64,000 nt of DNA, from assembly GCF_017876405.1 (NCBI RefSeq), contig NZ_JAGINW010000001.1, positions 9,375,203 through 9,439,202 on the forward strand. The letters are read 5' to 3'. How positions within the stretch are numbered: the stretch's first letter is position 1; every line of letters starts with the position of its first letter. The notes under the pieces were generated by a model. The model saw only the letters and a list, made by a program, of their open reading frames with translations. It did no database searches and was not told the origin of the DNA. Source of the DNA: Kibdelosporangium banguiense. GTDB lineage: Bacteria; Actinomycetota; Actinomycetes; Mycobacteriales; Pseudonocardiaceae. The position numbers and the translations under genes are program-made. Of this stretch, positions 45,531 to 53,431 are shown in pieces.

Positions 45531-46346
45531 TCAGCAGGTCTTGCGGACGTAGCCGCTCGCTCCCTGAGGCACCACGTACACGTCACGCCGTACCATGCTG
45601 ATCTTGCCGTTCCACTCGGGACAGCCTTTGCTCATGCCCGAAGCGGTGTACTCGACATTGACCACACGGTTGTTGAACGGACCCGCGTAGTCGCCGCACT
45701 CCTCGTATTCACCGCATTCCTCCGTGACGGCGAAGTCGAGTCCGTTGGCTACGCGGTTGCCCGCCAGTTCCGGGGTGTTCTTCTGCGCGATGGCCAGGTT
45801 CTTGCTGTGCGCGTAGGCGGACAGGAGCTTGATGTACTCCTGCGCGTGGGTGGCGGTGAGCAGGTTCTTCGACCGGGTGTAGCTGTCGTAGTTGTCCGGC
45901 TCGATCGCCTGGTACCCCTTGGCGGCGCACGTGTCGATCCAGGTCTTGACCTTGGCCGCGACCCCGTTGCGCTTGTCGGGGGTGCGCAGGTCGAGCAGGG
46001 TCTCGCGCCAGTCCGGGTCGACGACCTTGTTGCCGTTGCCATCACGCAGCAACAGGTCGCTCCGCCAGTCGCCATCCTGGCCTTCCTGCGCCTGGAAGGC
46101 ATTGATGTAGCAGATGTTGTACTTGCCGCTCGCCGGTGCGGCCGAGACGTCCCGGCTGACGATCTGCACTCCCGACGGCGGGGTGTACGCGCCACCGATC
46201 TGGTAGTCGAACCCGCCTGCCTGCGGTGGCAGCGTGATCGCGGCCGAGGCCGGCGCCGCCGTGGCCACGAGCGTGCCGACGGCCAGCGCTCCTGCTGCCG
46301 TGAAAGAAGCGAATCGCTTGCCGGGCATGGGGAGAAGACGCTTCAT
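45531..46346 (-). CDS. Secreted GH114 endo-alpha-1,4-polygalactosaminidase
   Basis: The 271-residue product has a signal peptide (cleavage near ASAA-IT). The rest matches the GH114 TIM-barrel family (FDYQIGGAYTPPSGVQIVSR, KYNICYINAFQAQEG, GYQAIEPDNYDSYTR, LAIAQKNTPELAG). Family enzymes cleave galactosaminogalactan or other galactosamine polymers of fungal walls or biofilms. ATG 46346 has GGAG upstream. It has no lectin or CBM. It is 108 nt upstream of the polyketide synthase on the same strand, but nothing suggests a shared role. Confidence 0.88.
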   Translation of the reverse strand: MKRLLPMPGKRFASFTAAGALAVGTLVATAAPASAAITLPPQAGGFDYQIGGAYTPPSGVQIVSRDVSAAPASGKYNICYINAFQAQEGQDGDWRSDLLLRDGNGNKVVDPDWRETLLDLRTPDKRNGVAAKVKTWIDTCAAKGYQAIEPDNYDSYTRSKNLLTATHAQEYIKLLSAYAHSKNLAIAQKNTPELAGNRVANGLDFAVTEECGEYEECGDYAGPFNNRVVNVEYTASGMSKGCPEWNGKISMVRRDVYVVPQGASGYVRKTC

Positions 46347-46465
46347 ACCGACTCCATCATCGTCAGGCACGCACGGTTCAGCTTCCGTGTCGTGCCGCAA
46401 AGGTTCCGGCCGGAATACCGGTTTCGTCGGCGAAACCTAGGCAGCACAACCATTGTGGTCAATCA

Positions 46466-46481
46466 ATCGCGCATTCGCGAT
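46466..46481. promoter_or_regulatory. Palindrome ATCGCG-CATT-CGCGAT upstream of the GH114 gene
   Basis: A perfect 6-4-6 palindrome 120 bp before the GH114 start and 8 bp beyond the deoR stop. It could be an operator or part of a terminator. The regulator is unknown. Confidence 0.35.
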
Positions 46482-46488
46482 GCGCGTT

Positions 46489-47328
46489 TCAACTGTCCCT
46501 TGCGCAGGCCACCTCGACGACAGTGACCCGCACGCCGGCCCGTTGAATCGCCGCGACCGCCTCGGGAGCGGCGGACTGGTCGGTGATGACCTCGTGCACG
46601 TCCTGGATGTCGCCCATGCGGGCGAGGGTGGTTTGTCCGATCTTGCTGCCGTCGGCCAACACGACCACGCGCCGGGCGCGGCCGAGCATGGCGTGGTTGG
46701 TCCGCGCCTCGTTCTCGTCGTGCGTGGTGATACCCGCCGACGCGTCGATGCCGTCCACGCCGATGAACGCCGTTCCGATGCTGATCGACGCCAGTACGTG
46801 CTCGGCCCAGGGACCGACCAGCTCGTAGGACTGAGGTCTGGCGACGCCGCCGACGACCACCAGCTTCAGCCGTGGATGCATCGCCAGCTCCATCGCGATG
46901 TTCAACGCGTTCGTGACCACGGTCAGATCCGCTCGGCCGGGCAGCTCTCTGGCGAGTTCGCTCGTGGTGGATCCACCGGTCAGGGCAATGACGTGCGAAC
47001 CCGTCGGCAGCGTGCGGATCGCCGCGCGCACGATGGCGCGTTTGGCGTCCCGGGAGCGGCTTTCCCGGTAGGGCACCGGCACCTCGTTCGTCTGGCCCTG
47101 GGCCAGTGCGCCGCCGTGGGTGCGGGTCAGCAGCCGCTGCTCCTCCAGTTTCGCCAGGTCGCGTCGCAGCGTGGCGGAGGAGACGCCGAAGCGTGCGCAG
47201 AGCTCGCCTACGTGCAACGAGCCTGCCTCCCCCAGCACCCGCAACACTTCTGACATCCGTTCGGCCCGCGTGGTGCGCCTTTTTCGCGTGCGCCTTCCGG
47301 CGGTGGCGAAATCCGTGGAGTCGGACAT
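46489..47328 (-). CDS. DeoR-family transcriptional regulator
   Basis: The 279-residue protein has an N-terminal DeoR winged helix (about 22-78; CARFGVSSATLRRDLAKLEE) and a DeoRC sugar-phosphate sensor domain (ALTGGSTTSELARELP, VVTNALNIAMEL, FIGVDGIDASAGITTHDENE). It diverges from the kinase/transporter pair at 47472 with 143 bp between, so it very likely controls them in response to a phosphorylated sugar. An inverted repeat ACTCGA-N15-TCGAGT at 47382-47408 in the gap is a candidate site. Confidence 0.88.
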   Translation of the reverse strand: MSDSTDFATAGRRTRKRRTTRAERMSEVLRVLGEAGSLHVGELCARFGVSSATLRRDLAKLEEQRLLTRTHGGALAQGQTNEVPVPYRESRSRDAKRAIVRAAIRTLPTGSHVIALTGGSTTSELARELPGRADLTVVTNALNIAMELAMHPRLKLVVVGGVARPQSYELVGPWAEHVLASISIGTAFIGVDGIDASAGITTHDENEARTNHAMLGRARRVVVLADGSKIGQTTLARMGDIQDVHEVITDQSAAPEAVAAIQRAGVRVTVVEVACARDS

Positions 47329-47471
47329 GGCGTCGAGCTTACGACCGCGCCGTGAACGCAGCCGCACCGGTAAAACGCTCAACTCGAATGCGCATATGGG
47401 CGTCGAGTCTTGCGAGTCGCGCAGTGGCGCACGTACCAATGCAGCACTTGAGTCCTCGGAGGTGAACTGAG

Positions 47472-48443
47472 GTGTTCCTCGGTGTCGACGGCGGCGGGAC
47501 GAAGACGGCTTTCTGCCTGGTCGATCTCGACGGCCGGATCGCCGCGGAGGCCAGGACCGCGAGCGTGTACTACCTGAGCGACGGTCTGCCGATCGTGGAA
47601 CCCCTGCTGCGCCAGGGGATCGACGAAGTGTGCCGCACCGCGGGCATTTCGGTCCCGGACATCACGTACGCGTTCTTCGGGCTGCCCGCCTACGGGGAGA
47701 TCAGCACCGACCAGCCCATGCTCGACGCGTTGCTCGCGAGGATCCTCGGTACGGCGGACTACCGGTGCGGCAACGACATGATCTGTGGCTGGGCCGGGTC
47801 CCTGGGGGCTGTCGACGGCATCAATGTCGTCGCCGGCACCGGCTCGATCGCCTACGGAGAACACGAAGGCAGGCAGTGGCGCGGCGGCGGCTGGAGCGAG
47901 CTGTTCGGTGACGAGGGCTCCGGCTACTGGGTCGCGATCCATGGCTTGAACGCCTTCAGCCGCATGGTCGACGGGCGCCTGCCTGCCGGGCCGTTGGTCG
48001 GGGAAATGCGCCAGGCTCTCAGCCTCGCCGCCGATTTCGACGCGATCGACGTCGTGGTGAACCGGTGGCACGGCGACCGGGGCAAGATCGCGAACCTGAG
48101 CAAGGTCGTGGTCCAGGCCGCCGGCGCGGGCGACACGGTCGCGACCGGGATACTCCGGGAAGCGGGACGGGAGCTCGCACTGCTCGTGGACGTCGGCCGG
48201 CGCGCACTCGAATTCGACGCCTCACAACCGGTTGCGGTGTCCTACTCCGGCGGCATGTTCGGTTCGGCGCACGTACTGGCGTCGTTCCGCGATTCACTTT
48301 CACTCAAGTACGACCTGCGTGAGCCACTGCTGCGACCGCACATCGGTGCCGCCCTCTACGCGGCACGCCTGCACGGACACCCGTTGCGGGCGGAGCAAGT
48401 CCACTCAACCGCGTCCTTCTCTCTTGCTGAGGAGCCGAGATGA
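47472..48443 (+). CDS. BadF/BadG-type sugar kinase, probably N-acetylglucosamine kinase
   Basis: The 323-residue protein has the ASKHA-fold phosphate-1 loop FLGVDGGGTKTAF, phosphate-2 INVVAGTGSIAYG and the active-site GDEGSGYW characteristic of NAGK-like kinases. It would phosphorylate GlcNAc or a related amino sugar in the cytoplasm. It starts at GTG 47472 (GGAGG upstream) and its stop overlaps the start of the transporter gene by 4 nt, forming a coupled pair. Confidence 0.88.
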   Translation: MFLGVDGGGTKTAFCLVDLDGRIAAEARTASVYYLSDGLPIVEPLLRQGIDEVCRTAGISVPDITYAFFGLPAYGEISTDQPMLDALLARILGTADYRCGNDMICGWAGSLGAVDGINVVAGTGSIAYGEHEGRQWRGGGWSELFGDEGSGYWVAIHGLNAFSRMVDGRLPAGPLVGEMRQALSLAADFDAIDVVVNRWHGDRGKIANLSKVVVQAAGAGDTVATGILREAGRELALLVDVGRRALEFDASQPVAVSYSGGMFGSAHVLASFRDSLSLKYDLREPLLRPHIGAALYAARLHGHPLRAEQVHSTASFSLAEEPR

Positions 48444-49393
48444 CCGTGCCCACGTCGTCCGATCGCGCGAACAGCTGGATCCCGTACGCGGGACTGCTGG
48501 TGTTGTTCTGGGGAGTGTGGGGAGCCTTTTCCAGCCTGCCCACCAAGCTCTACGCCTACCCCGATCCGATGGTGTACGTGGTCTGGGCCCTGACCATGGT
48601 CGTGCCCGCGTGGTTCTCGTTGCGCGGCAAGAGGTTCGACCGCAGCCGGACCGCGGGCGGATACGGGTTGCTGATCGGGCTCACCGGTGCGGGTGGACAG
48701 CTCTTGCTGTTCAAGGCACTCACGATCGGCCCCGCATATGTGATCTTCCCGATCGTCGCTCTCTCACCCGCGATCACGGTGCTGCTGGCGTTCGCCGCAT
48801 TGCGGGAACGACTCAACGGGTGGTCATGGACAGGCGTGCTGCTCGCGCTCGTCGCCATCGTTCTGTTCTCCGTCTCTACCGGAGAAGCCAGTGACACCGG
48901 GTGGCTCTACCTGCCGTTGGCGGTCCTTGTCTGCGTGGCGTGGGGTGTGCAGGCGTTCTTCATGCGCAAGGCCGCACTCGCCGGAGTGGACGACGCCTCG
49001 ACGTTCGGCTGGATGACCATCAGCGGACTGCTGCTGATCCCGGTCGCGGTACTGATGATGGGCGGCCTGCCGCTGGCGTTCCCGTGGCAGGCGCCCGCAC
49101 TCACCGCAGGCACACAACTGCTCAACTCGGTCGGGGCATTGTTCCTGGTGATGGCCATGAGCCGGGGCAAGGCGTCGATCGTGGCGCCGGTGACCAACGC
49201 CCTGGCGCCCGTGCTGACCATCGTGCTGTCGCTTCTGGTCTTCGGCGCCGCTCCCACCGGATTCCAGGTCGCGGGCATCGTGCTGGCCCTGGCCGGTTCG
49301 ACCCTGATGGTCTACCGCGCGGAGAAGGGCGCCGAGCCGACATCAGCGACGGTGACACAACTCCCCCGCGACAAGAAGAGTCCACTGGCATGA
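48440..49393 (+). CDS. DMT-superfamily (EamA) transporter
   Basis: The 317-residue protein has about ten hydrophobic segments arranged as two EamA repeats (first begins YAGLLVLFWGVWGAF; internal AFAALRERLNG loop), the layout of drug/metabolite transporters. It overlaps the kinase gene in ATGA. Coupling to a sugar kinase suggests it moves a sugar or amino sugar, although many EamA proteins are exporters. Confidence 0.86.
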   Translation: MTVPTSSDRANSWIPYAGLLVLFWGVWGAFSSLPTKLYAYPDPMVYVVWALTMVVPAWFSLRGKRFDRSRTAGGYGLLIGLTGAGGQLLLFKALTIGPAYVIFPIVALSPAITVLLAFAALRERLNGWSWTGVLLALVAIVLFSVSTGEASDTGWLYLPLAVLVCVAWGVQAFFMRKAALAGVDDASTFGWMTISGLLLIPVAVLMMGGLPLAFPWQAPALTAGTQLLNSVGALFLVMAMSRGKASIVAPVTNALAPVLTIVLSLLVFGAAPTGFQVAGIVLALAGSTLMVYRAEKGAEPTSATVTQLPRDKKSPLA

Positions 49394-49477
49394 TCACTCC
49401 AGATGATCGTGAGTGTCGGCTCTCATGATTGTTGCCAGGTAGCGTGACAAGGGTGAACTCTCGCCCGACGTCATGGG

Positions 49478-50107
49478 GTGATCTTGGCCGGTATTCCGGA
49501 CATCGCGCCTTACCCACTGCCGGTATCGGCGGACCTGCCGAAGAACGTGGCCACCTGGACGGTGGATCCCCAGCGTGCCGCAGTGTTGATCCACGACATG
49601 CAGCAGTACTTCCTGCGCCCTTTCCCCGAAGCCATGGCCGCGCAGCTCGTGCGGAACACGGCCCTGGTCCGGGATCGCTGCCGGGAGCTGGGCATGCCAG
49701 TGGCGTATACGGTACAGCCCGGAAGTATGACCCCACAGCAGCGCGGCCTGCTGGCGGACTTCTGGGGAGCGGGAATGCGGGCCGCACCAGCCGACCGTGA
49801 CGTACCCGGGCCGCTGGCCCCGGACCCGGCGGACGGGGTGTTCACGAAATGGCGGTACAGCGCGTTCTTCGGCAACGACCTGCTGGCGTGGCTGCGGCGG
49901 CACAACGCCGATCAGCTTGTCATCTGCGAGGTGTACGCCCATGTGGGCATCCTGATGAGCGCGGTCGACGCGTTCACCAACGACAACCAGACGTTCCTCG
50001 TGGCTGACGCGATCGCCGACTTCTCGGCGGAGGACCATCGACTCGCCATGCAGTACGCCGCGCGGAACTGCTCCGTCGTGCTCACCGCCGCAGAAGTCCT
50101 GCAGTGA
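49478..50107 (+). CDS. PhzD-type isochorismatase
   Basis: The 209-residue protein opens with AGIPDIAPYPLP-x-x-x-DLP, characteristic of the EntB/PhzD isochorismatases, and has LIHDMQQYFLRPFP with catalytic Asp40 and TKWRYSAF with Lys124. The VYAHVGIL block lacks the nucleophilic Cys, as in PhzD, which hydrolyses isochorismate or 2-amino-2-deoxyisochorismate to a dihydro-hydroxyanthranilate. GTG 49478 is the chosen start; its ribosome binding site is weak. The next frame, overlapping by GTGA, is a shattered phzE, so the pathway partner is lost and the enzyme may be a non-functional leftover. Confidence 0.85.
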   Translation: MILAGIPDIAPYPLPVSADLPKNVATWTVDPQRAAVLIHDMQQYFLRPFPEAMAAQLVRNTALVRDRCRELGMPVAYTVQPGSMTPQQRGLLADFWGAGMRAAPADRDVPGPLAPDPADGVFTKWRYSAFFGNDLLAWLRRHNADQLVICEVYAHVGILMSAVDAFTNDNQTFLVADAIADFSAEDHRLAMQYAARNCSVVLTAAEVLQ

Positions 50108-50333
50108 CCAGCACTCCAGGTCTCCTCCCCCGGGTACTGTCATCGGATCCGCCCCCGTTCGCGCTGCTGTACCGTCCAGAGTGGACCGGCGAGGGCCGGC
50201 TCGACGTATTGTCCTGACAGTGACCGTCCGGCACTGGGACGAGACGTATTCATGGGACGCGGACGACCTGGTCGTCATGGGTCCAGGGCCCGGCGACCCG
50301 ACCGACAGCCGCGACCCAGCGGCCGGGGACTGA
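50104..50333 (+). pseudogene. phzE-like aminodeoxyisochorismate synthase, reduced to two shreds
   Basis: From GTG 50104 (overlapping the isochorismatase stop) 37 codons, LLPRVLSSDPPPFALLYRP and on, match the very N-terminus of PhzE/anthranilate synthase I and end at TGA 50215-50217. A second piece from GTG 50220 to TGA 50331-50333, DLVVMGPGPGDPTDSRDP, matches the glutamine-amidotransferase part of the same protein. PhzE is about 630 residues, so more than 85 percent, including the whole chorismate-binding core and the GATase Cys, is missing. Confidence 0.75.
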
Positions 50334-50367
50334 GCCCAAGATGATCATCGATGTGTTCACATCGGAC

Positions 50368-51006
50368 TCAACGGCGAGGTGGCCCTTTCCGGCGCGCGTG
50401 CACCGGCACACAATCACTCAAGGCCGCCCGGGTCACCGTGGTCGCGGTGCTCACCACACTGCGAACAGCCCGCTCCGGATCCAGCTCGTGCAGGTCCGTC
50501 AGCACGAACAGCGCCTCAGCGCTCACCACGATCGCGAGATCCCGCTTGAGCTGCGCCAAGGCAGCCCTGCCGATGACCGCCTGGCTTCCGGTGATCGGTT
50601 TCAGCGCCTCATCGATCAACCGGGTCCGCAGGGCCGGCCGGACCTTCACCGCCGGTCGCGTCACCGAAGCGGCGATCATCGCGCGCACCGCGCTCTGGTA
50701 GGCCAGCACGTGGCGCATCAGATGCTCGGTGACCGCGGCGACGCGCTCCACCGGATCCTGGGAATCCCGGACCGGTTCGAGGGCTTCGGCCGCGGTGGGC
50801 ATCCGGCCGTCCATCACCGTCCGCACCAGGCTGACCAGATCCGGGAAGTACCGGTAGGCGGTCGCTTCCGACACCAGAGCCGCCCTGGCCACCGCCGGCA
50901 TCGTGAGCTCCCCGCCCGCGCAGATCAACTCGACCGCGGCCCGCACGATCGCGTCATGCGTGCGCCGTTTCTGGTTGACCCGGCCGGTCGAACTCCCCAA
51001 CGCCAT
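50368..51006 (-). CDS. TetR-family regulator (paralogue of the gene at 51321)
   Basis: The 212-residue protein has a TetR helix-turn-helix (ELTMPAVARAALVSEATAYR, then YFPDL). Its ligand domain shares blocks with the TetR protein at 51321-51989 (AYQ-x-AVRA-x-IAA-x-VT; RLIDEAL-x-P; SAEALFVLTDL). ATG 51006 with GGAAAGG upstream is chosen; a GTG 42 nt earlier is less likely. The target is unknown; its downstream neighbours are the phz remnants. Confidence 0.85.
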   Translation of the reverse strand: MALGSSTGRVNQKRRTHDAIVRAAVELICAGGELTMPAVARAALVSEATAYRYFPDLVSLVRTVMDGRMPTAAEALEPVRDSQDPVERVAAVTEHLMRHVLAYQSAVRAMIAASVTRPAVKVRPALRTRLIDEALKPITGSQAVIGRAALAQLKRDLAIVVSAEALFVLTDLHELDPERAVRSVVSTATTVTRAALSDCVPVHARRKGPPRR

Positions 51007-51320
51007 CAGCGCGCCTTTCCCACCAGAACCCTGGACCGTGGGCGTCACTATAATCCCAGCTCATCCGGGGGCATTCCGGCGATGGGACGCCTGTGGCGGC
51101 AGCGGGCAGGCTGCCAGTGTGTGCGTGCGGAACACCGGACAGCACAAGGACTTCCCCGCGTCCCTCAGCGCCCCGAGCACCGTCCAGTTCGCCGCGGGGC
51201 GGGCGGCCTGAGCAAGGACTATTCGTTCGCAAAGGCTTTACGGCCGTTCGTGACATGGAAACGTGGCGTCCTGAACCGCCTTCAGCTTGACCGGGAAGTA
51301 CCGCATTTCCAGGACTACAG
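51007..51320. other. Intergenic region between two TetR genes
   Basis: About 314 nt; no convincing gene. A minus-strand promoter for the 51006 gene probably lies here (TATAGT at about 51049-51054, 44 bp before the start codon). Confidence 0.35.
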
Positions 51321-51989
51321 TCACCTGCCCGAGTTCGACGTGATCGAGTCGGCGATCGCCTCCCCCGGGTGACCGTTGCCGGGCTCGGACAGCGCGGTTC
51401 GGGCGATGGTGCGGACGGTGCGCTGAAGGCTGGCGATGGCGGCTTCGGTGTCGAGGCCGCAGAGGTCGGTGAGCGAGAAGAGCGCGTCGGCGCTGACGAC
51501 GGCGGCGAGGTCCTGCTTGAGCTGGGTCAGCCGTTGCGCGGCGGCGGGGGTGTCGGCCGCGACGACCGGGTCGAGGGCCTGGTCGATGAGTCCGAAGCGG
51601 AACCCCGGCCGGTCCCGCACGCGCGGCGGGCTGGTGACGGTCGCGGCGATGACGGCGCGGACGGCCCCCTGGTAGGCGGTGACGCGCCGCAACAGGAAGT
51701 CGGTCGCGAACTCCAGACGTGCCAACGGATCGGTGCTGCCGGCGACGGGAGCCAGCGCTTCGGCCGGCGTGGGCCACAGATCCACCAGCGCGGTGGTGAT
51801 CAGTTCCACGATCTCGGAGAAGTGACGGTAGGCCGTCGCCTCCGAGACGCCGGCTCTCCCGGCCACCTCGGGCATCGTCACCATCCGGCCGGAGGTGATC
51901 AGCTCGCGGCAGGCCTCGACGATCGCGGTGCGGGTGCGCGCCTTCTGCTCAGCCCGGCTGACCCTCTCGCGCTTGCTCGTCGGGGGCAT
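51321..51989 (-). CDS. TetR-family regulator of the cupin-hydrolase-MFS operon
   Basis: The 222-residue protein has a TetR helix-turn-helix (VTMPEVAGRAGVSEATAYRH) after a basic N-terminus and a helical ligand domain similar to the neighbouring paralogue. ATG 51989 has GGAG four bases before. It diverges from the cupin gene; the 12-6-12 palindrome between them is the probable operator, and the exporter in the target operon suggests a toxic small-molecule ligand. Confidence 0.87.
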   Translation of the reverse strand: MPPTSKRERVSRAEQKARTRTAIVEACRELITSGRMVTMPEVAGRAGVSEATAYRHFSEIVELITTALVDLWPTPAEALAPVAGSTDPLARLEFATDFLLRRVTAYQGAVRAVIAATVTSPPRVRDRPGFRFGLIDQALDPVVAADTPAAAQRLTQLKQDLAAVVSADALFSLTDLCGLDTEAAIASLQRTVRTIARTALSEPGNGHPGEAIADSITSNSGR

Positions 51990-52065
51990 CTCTCTCCACT
52001 TCGTCCGGTACGGATCACTCGATTCTCCCCCGCTCGCGAGGCTGCCGAGAACCGCGTCACAATCA

Positions 52066-52095
52066 TGAGAGTACACTTGCGCGAGTGAACTCTCA
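52066..52095. promoter_or_regulatory. TetR-type operator TGAGAGTACACT-N6-AGTGAACTCTCA
   Basis: A 12-bp inverted repeat with one mismatch and a 6-nt spacer lies between the divergent TetR gene and the cupin gene. A GTG that could start the cupin frame lies inside the palindrome and is rejected for that reason. A half copy (TGAACTCTC) occurs at 49454-49462 before the isochorismatase gene. Confidence 0.75.
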
Positions 52096-52135
52096 CCAAT
52101 ACGGTCTTGATGTCACCACATCGGAGGAGTCACAC

Positions 52136-52582
52136 ATGGCAGACGTATCGGTCGTGGGGCCGGACGGCGGGGAATCGATCAGTATCGGGACGACCCGGGT
52201 GCGGATTCTGGAGGACGGCAGCACCACCGAGCACCGGCTCGGGATAGCGGAGATCACCGTCGCGCCGCACACCGACGGGCCGCCGCAGCACCGCCACGCC
52301 CAGCACGACGAGGGCTTCTACGTCACAGCGGGACGGGTGACGTTCACCGTCGGCACGGAGAAGTACGAGGCGCCGGCCGGCACGCTCGTCATGGTCCCGC
52401 CAGGCGCGCCACACACCTTCGCCAACCTCACCGACCACCCCGCGGTCATGCTCAACACCTTCACCCCGGACCTGTACGTGCAGTACTTCCGGGACCTGCG
52501 CGACATGATCGCCGCCGGCCGCCCGCCCACCCCGGAGGCGATGACCAAGGCGATGCGCCCCTACGCCACCGAACCCGCCTGA
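52136..52582 (+). CDS. Small cupin-domain protein
   Basis: The 148-residue protein is a single cupin barrel: the metal-binding motif HRHAQHDEGFYVTAG (cupin motif 1) and PPGAPHTFANLTDHP (motif 2) supply His/Glu ligands. ATG 52136 has GGAGGAG seven bases upstream. It is the first gene of an operon with an alpha/beta-hydrolase and an MFS exporter. Function (dioxygenase, isomerase or sensor) cannot be inferred further. Confidence 0.87.
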   Translation: MADVSVVGPDGGESISIGTTRVRILEDGSTTEHRLGIAEITVAPHTDGPPQHRHAQHDEGFYVTAGRVTFTVGTEKYEAPAGTLVMVPPGAPHTFANLTDHPAVMLNTFTPDLYVQYFRDLRDMIAAGRPPTPEAMTKAMRPYATEPA

Positions 52583-52606
52583 TCCCCAATCCCCTTGGAG
52601 CACTTC

Positions 52607-53407
52607 ATGACGACCACGACACAGCATGTCCACTTCGAGGAGACCGGCCCCGTCGACGTCACTTTCACCACCCACGGCTCCGGCCGCCCGCTTGTGCTGC
52701 TGCACGGCGGCGCCGGCCCGCAGTCGGTGGCCGGATTCGCCGAGCGGCTCGCCGCCAGCGGCGACTTCCAGGTCCTCGTGCCTATTCACCCCGGGTTCGA
52801 GGGCACCCCGCGCCCGGACACCCTGACCACGATCAGCGGCCTGGCCCGGCTCTACGTCGCGCTGCTGGACGAACTGGACCTGGCCGGGGTCACAGTGGTC
52901 GGCAACTCGATCGGCGGCTGGATCGCCGCGGAGATCGCGCTGCTCGACGCTGCCCGGGTCGCGGGTGTGGTGCTGCTCGACGCGGTGGGCCTCGACCTCC
53001 CGCAGGCGCCCATCGCCGATTTCTTCAGCCTCACCATGGACCAGGTCGTCGATCTGAGTTACGCCAACCCGGACGCCTTCCGCTTCGATCCCGCGAAGCT
53101 CCCGCCCGCACGGCAGGTGGCGATGGCCGGCAACCGCGAGACGTTGCGGGTCTACGGCGGCACGACGATGGCCGATCCCACGCTGTTGGGCCGCCTGCCG
53201 GCCGCATCCACGCCGGTGTTGGTGGTGTGGGGCGCCGCGGACGGGATCGTGCGGCCTGAACACGGCACGGCCTACGTCGACGCCCTGCCGGACGCGAGGT
53301 TCGTGCTCATCGCGGACGCCGGTCACCTGCCGCAGCTGGAAACCCCGGAGATGGTGCGCGACCTCGTCGTCGAGTTCGCCGCCGTCGAAACCGCCAAGAA
53401 AGCCTGA
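52607..53407 (+). CDS. Alpha/beta-hydrolase
   Basis: The 266-residue protein has LLHGGAGP (oxyanion loop), nucleophile Ser101 in VGNSIGG, Asp in VVWGAADGIV and His in IADAGHLPQLE: a complete catalytic triad. It resembles C-C bond or ester hydrolases of the MhpC/lipase type. ATG 52607 follows TTGGAG. It lies 24 nt after the cupin gene and 24 nt before the MFS gene, one operon. Confidence 0.87.
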   Translation: MTTTTQHVHFEETGPVDVTFTTHGSGRPLVLLHGGAGPQSVAGFAERLAASGDFQVLVPIHPGFEGTPRPDTLTTISGLARLYVALLDELDLAGVTVVGNSIGGWIAAEIALLDAARVAGVVLLDAVGLDLPQAPIADFFSLTMDQVVDLSYANPDAFRFDPAKLPPARQVAMAGNRETLRVYGGTTMADPTLLGRLPAASTPVLVVWGAADGIVRPEHGTAYVDALPDARFVLIADAGHLPQLETPEMVRDLVVEFAAVETAKKA

Positions 53408-53431
53408 GCAGGAGAGTGGGCAGGAGTACCC

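Noticed and set aside
51080..51211. Possible C-terminal fragment of a DUF397-type protein (VCVRNTGQHKDFP...)
   Set aside because: Resemblance is too weak to call; no N-terminal half or XRE partner is nearby.
52085..52135. Earlier GTG start for the cupin gene
   Set aside because: It lies inside the TetR-type palindrome and lacks a ribosome binding site, while ATG 52136 has GGAGGAG at ideal spacing.
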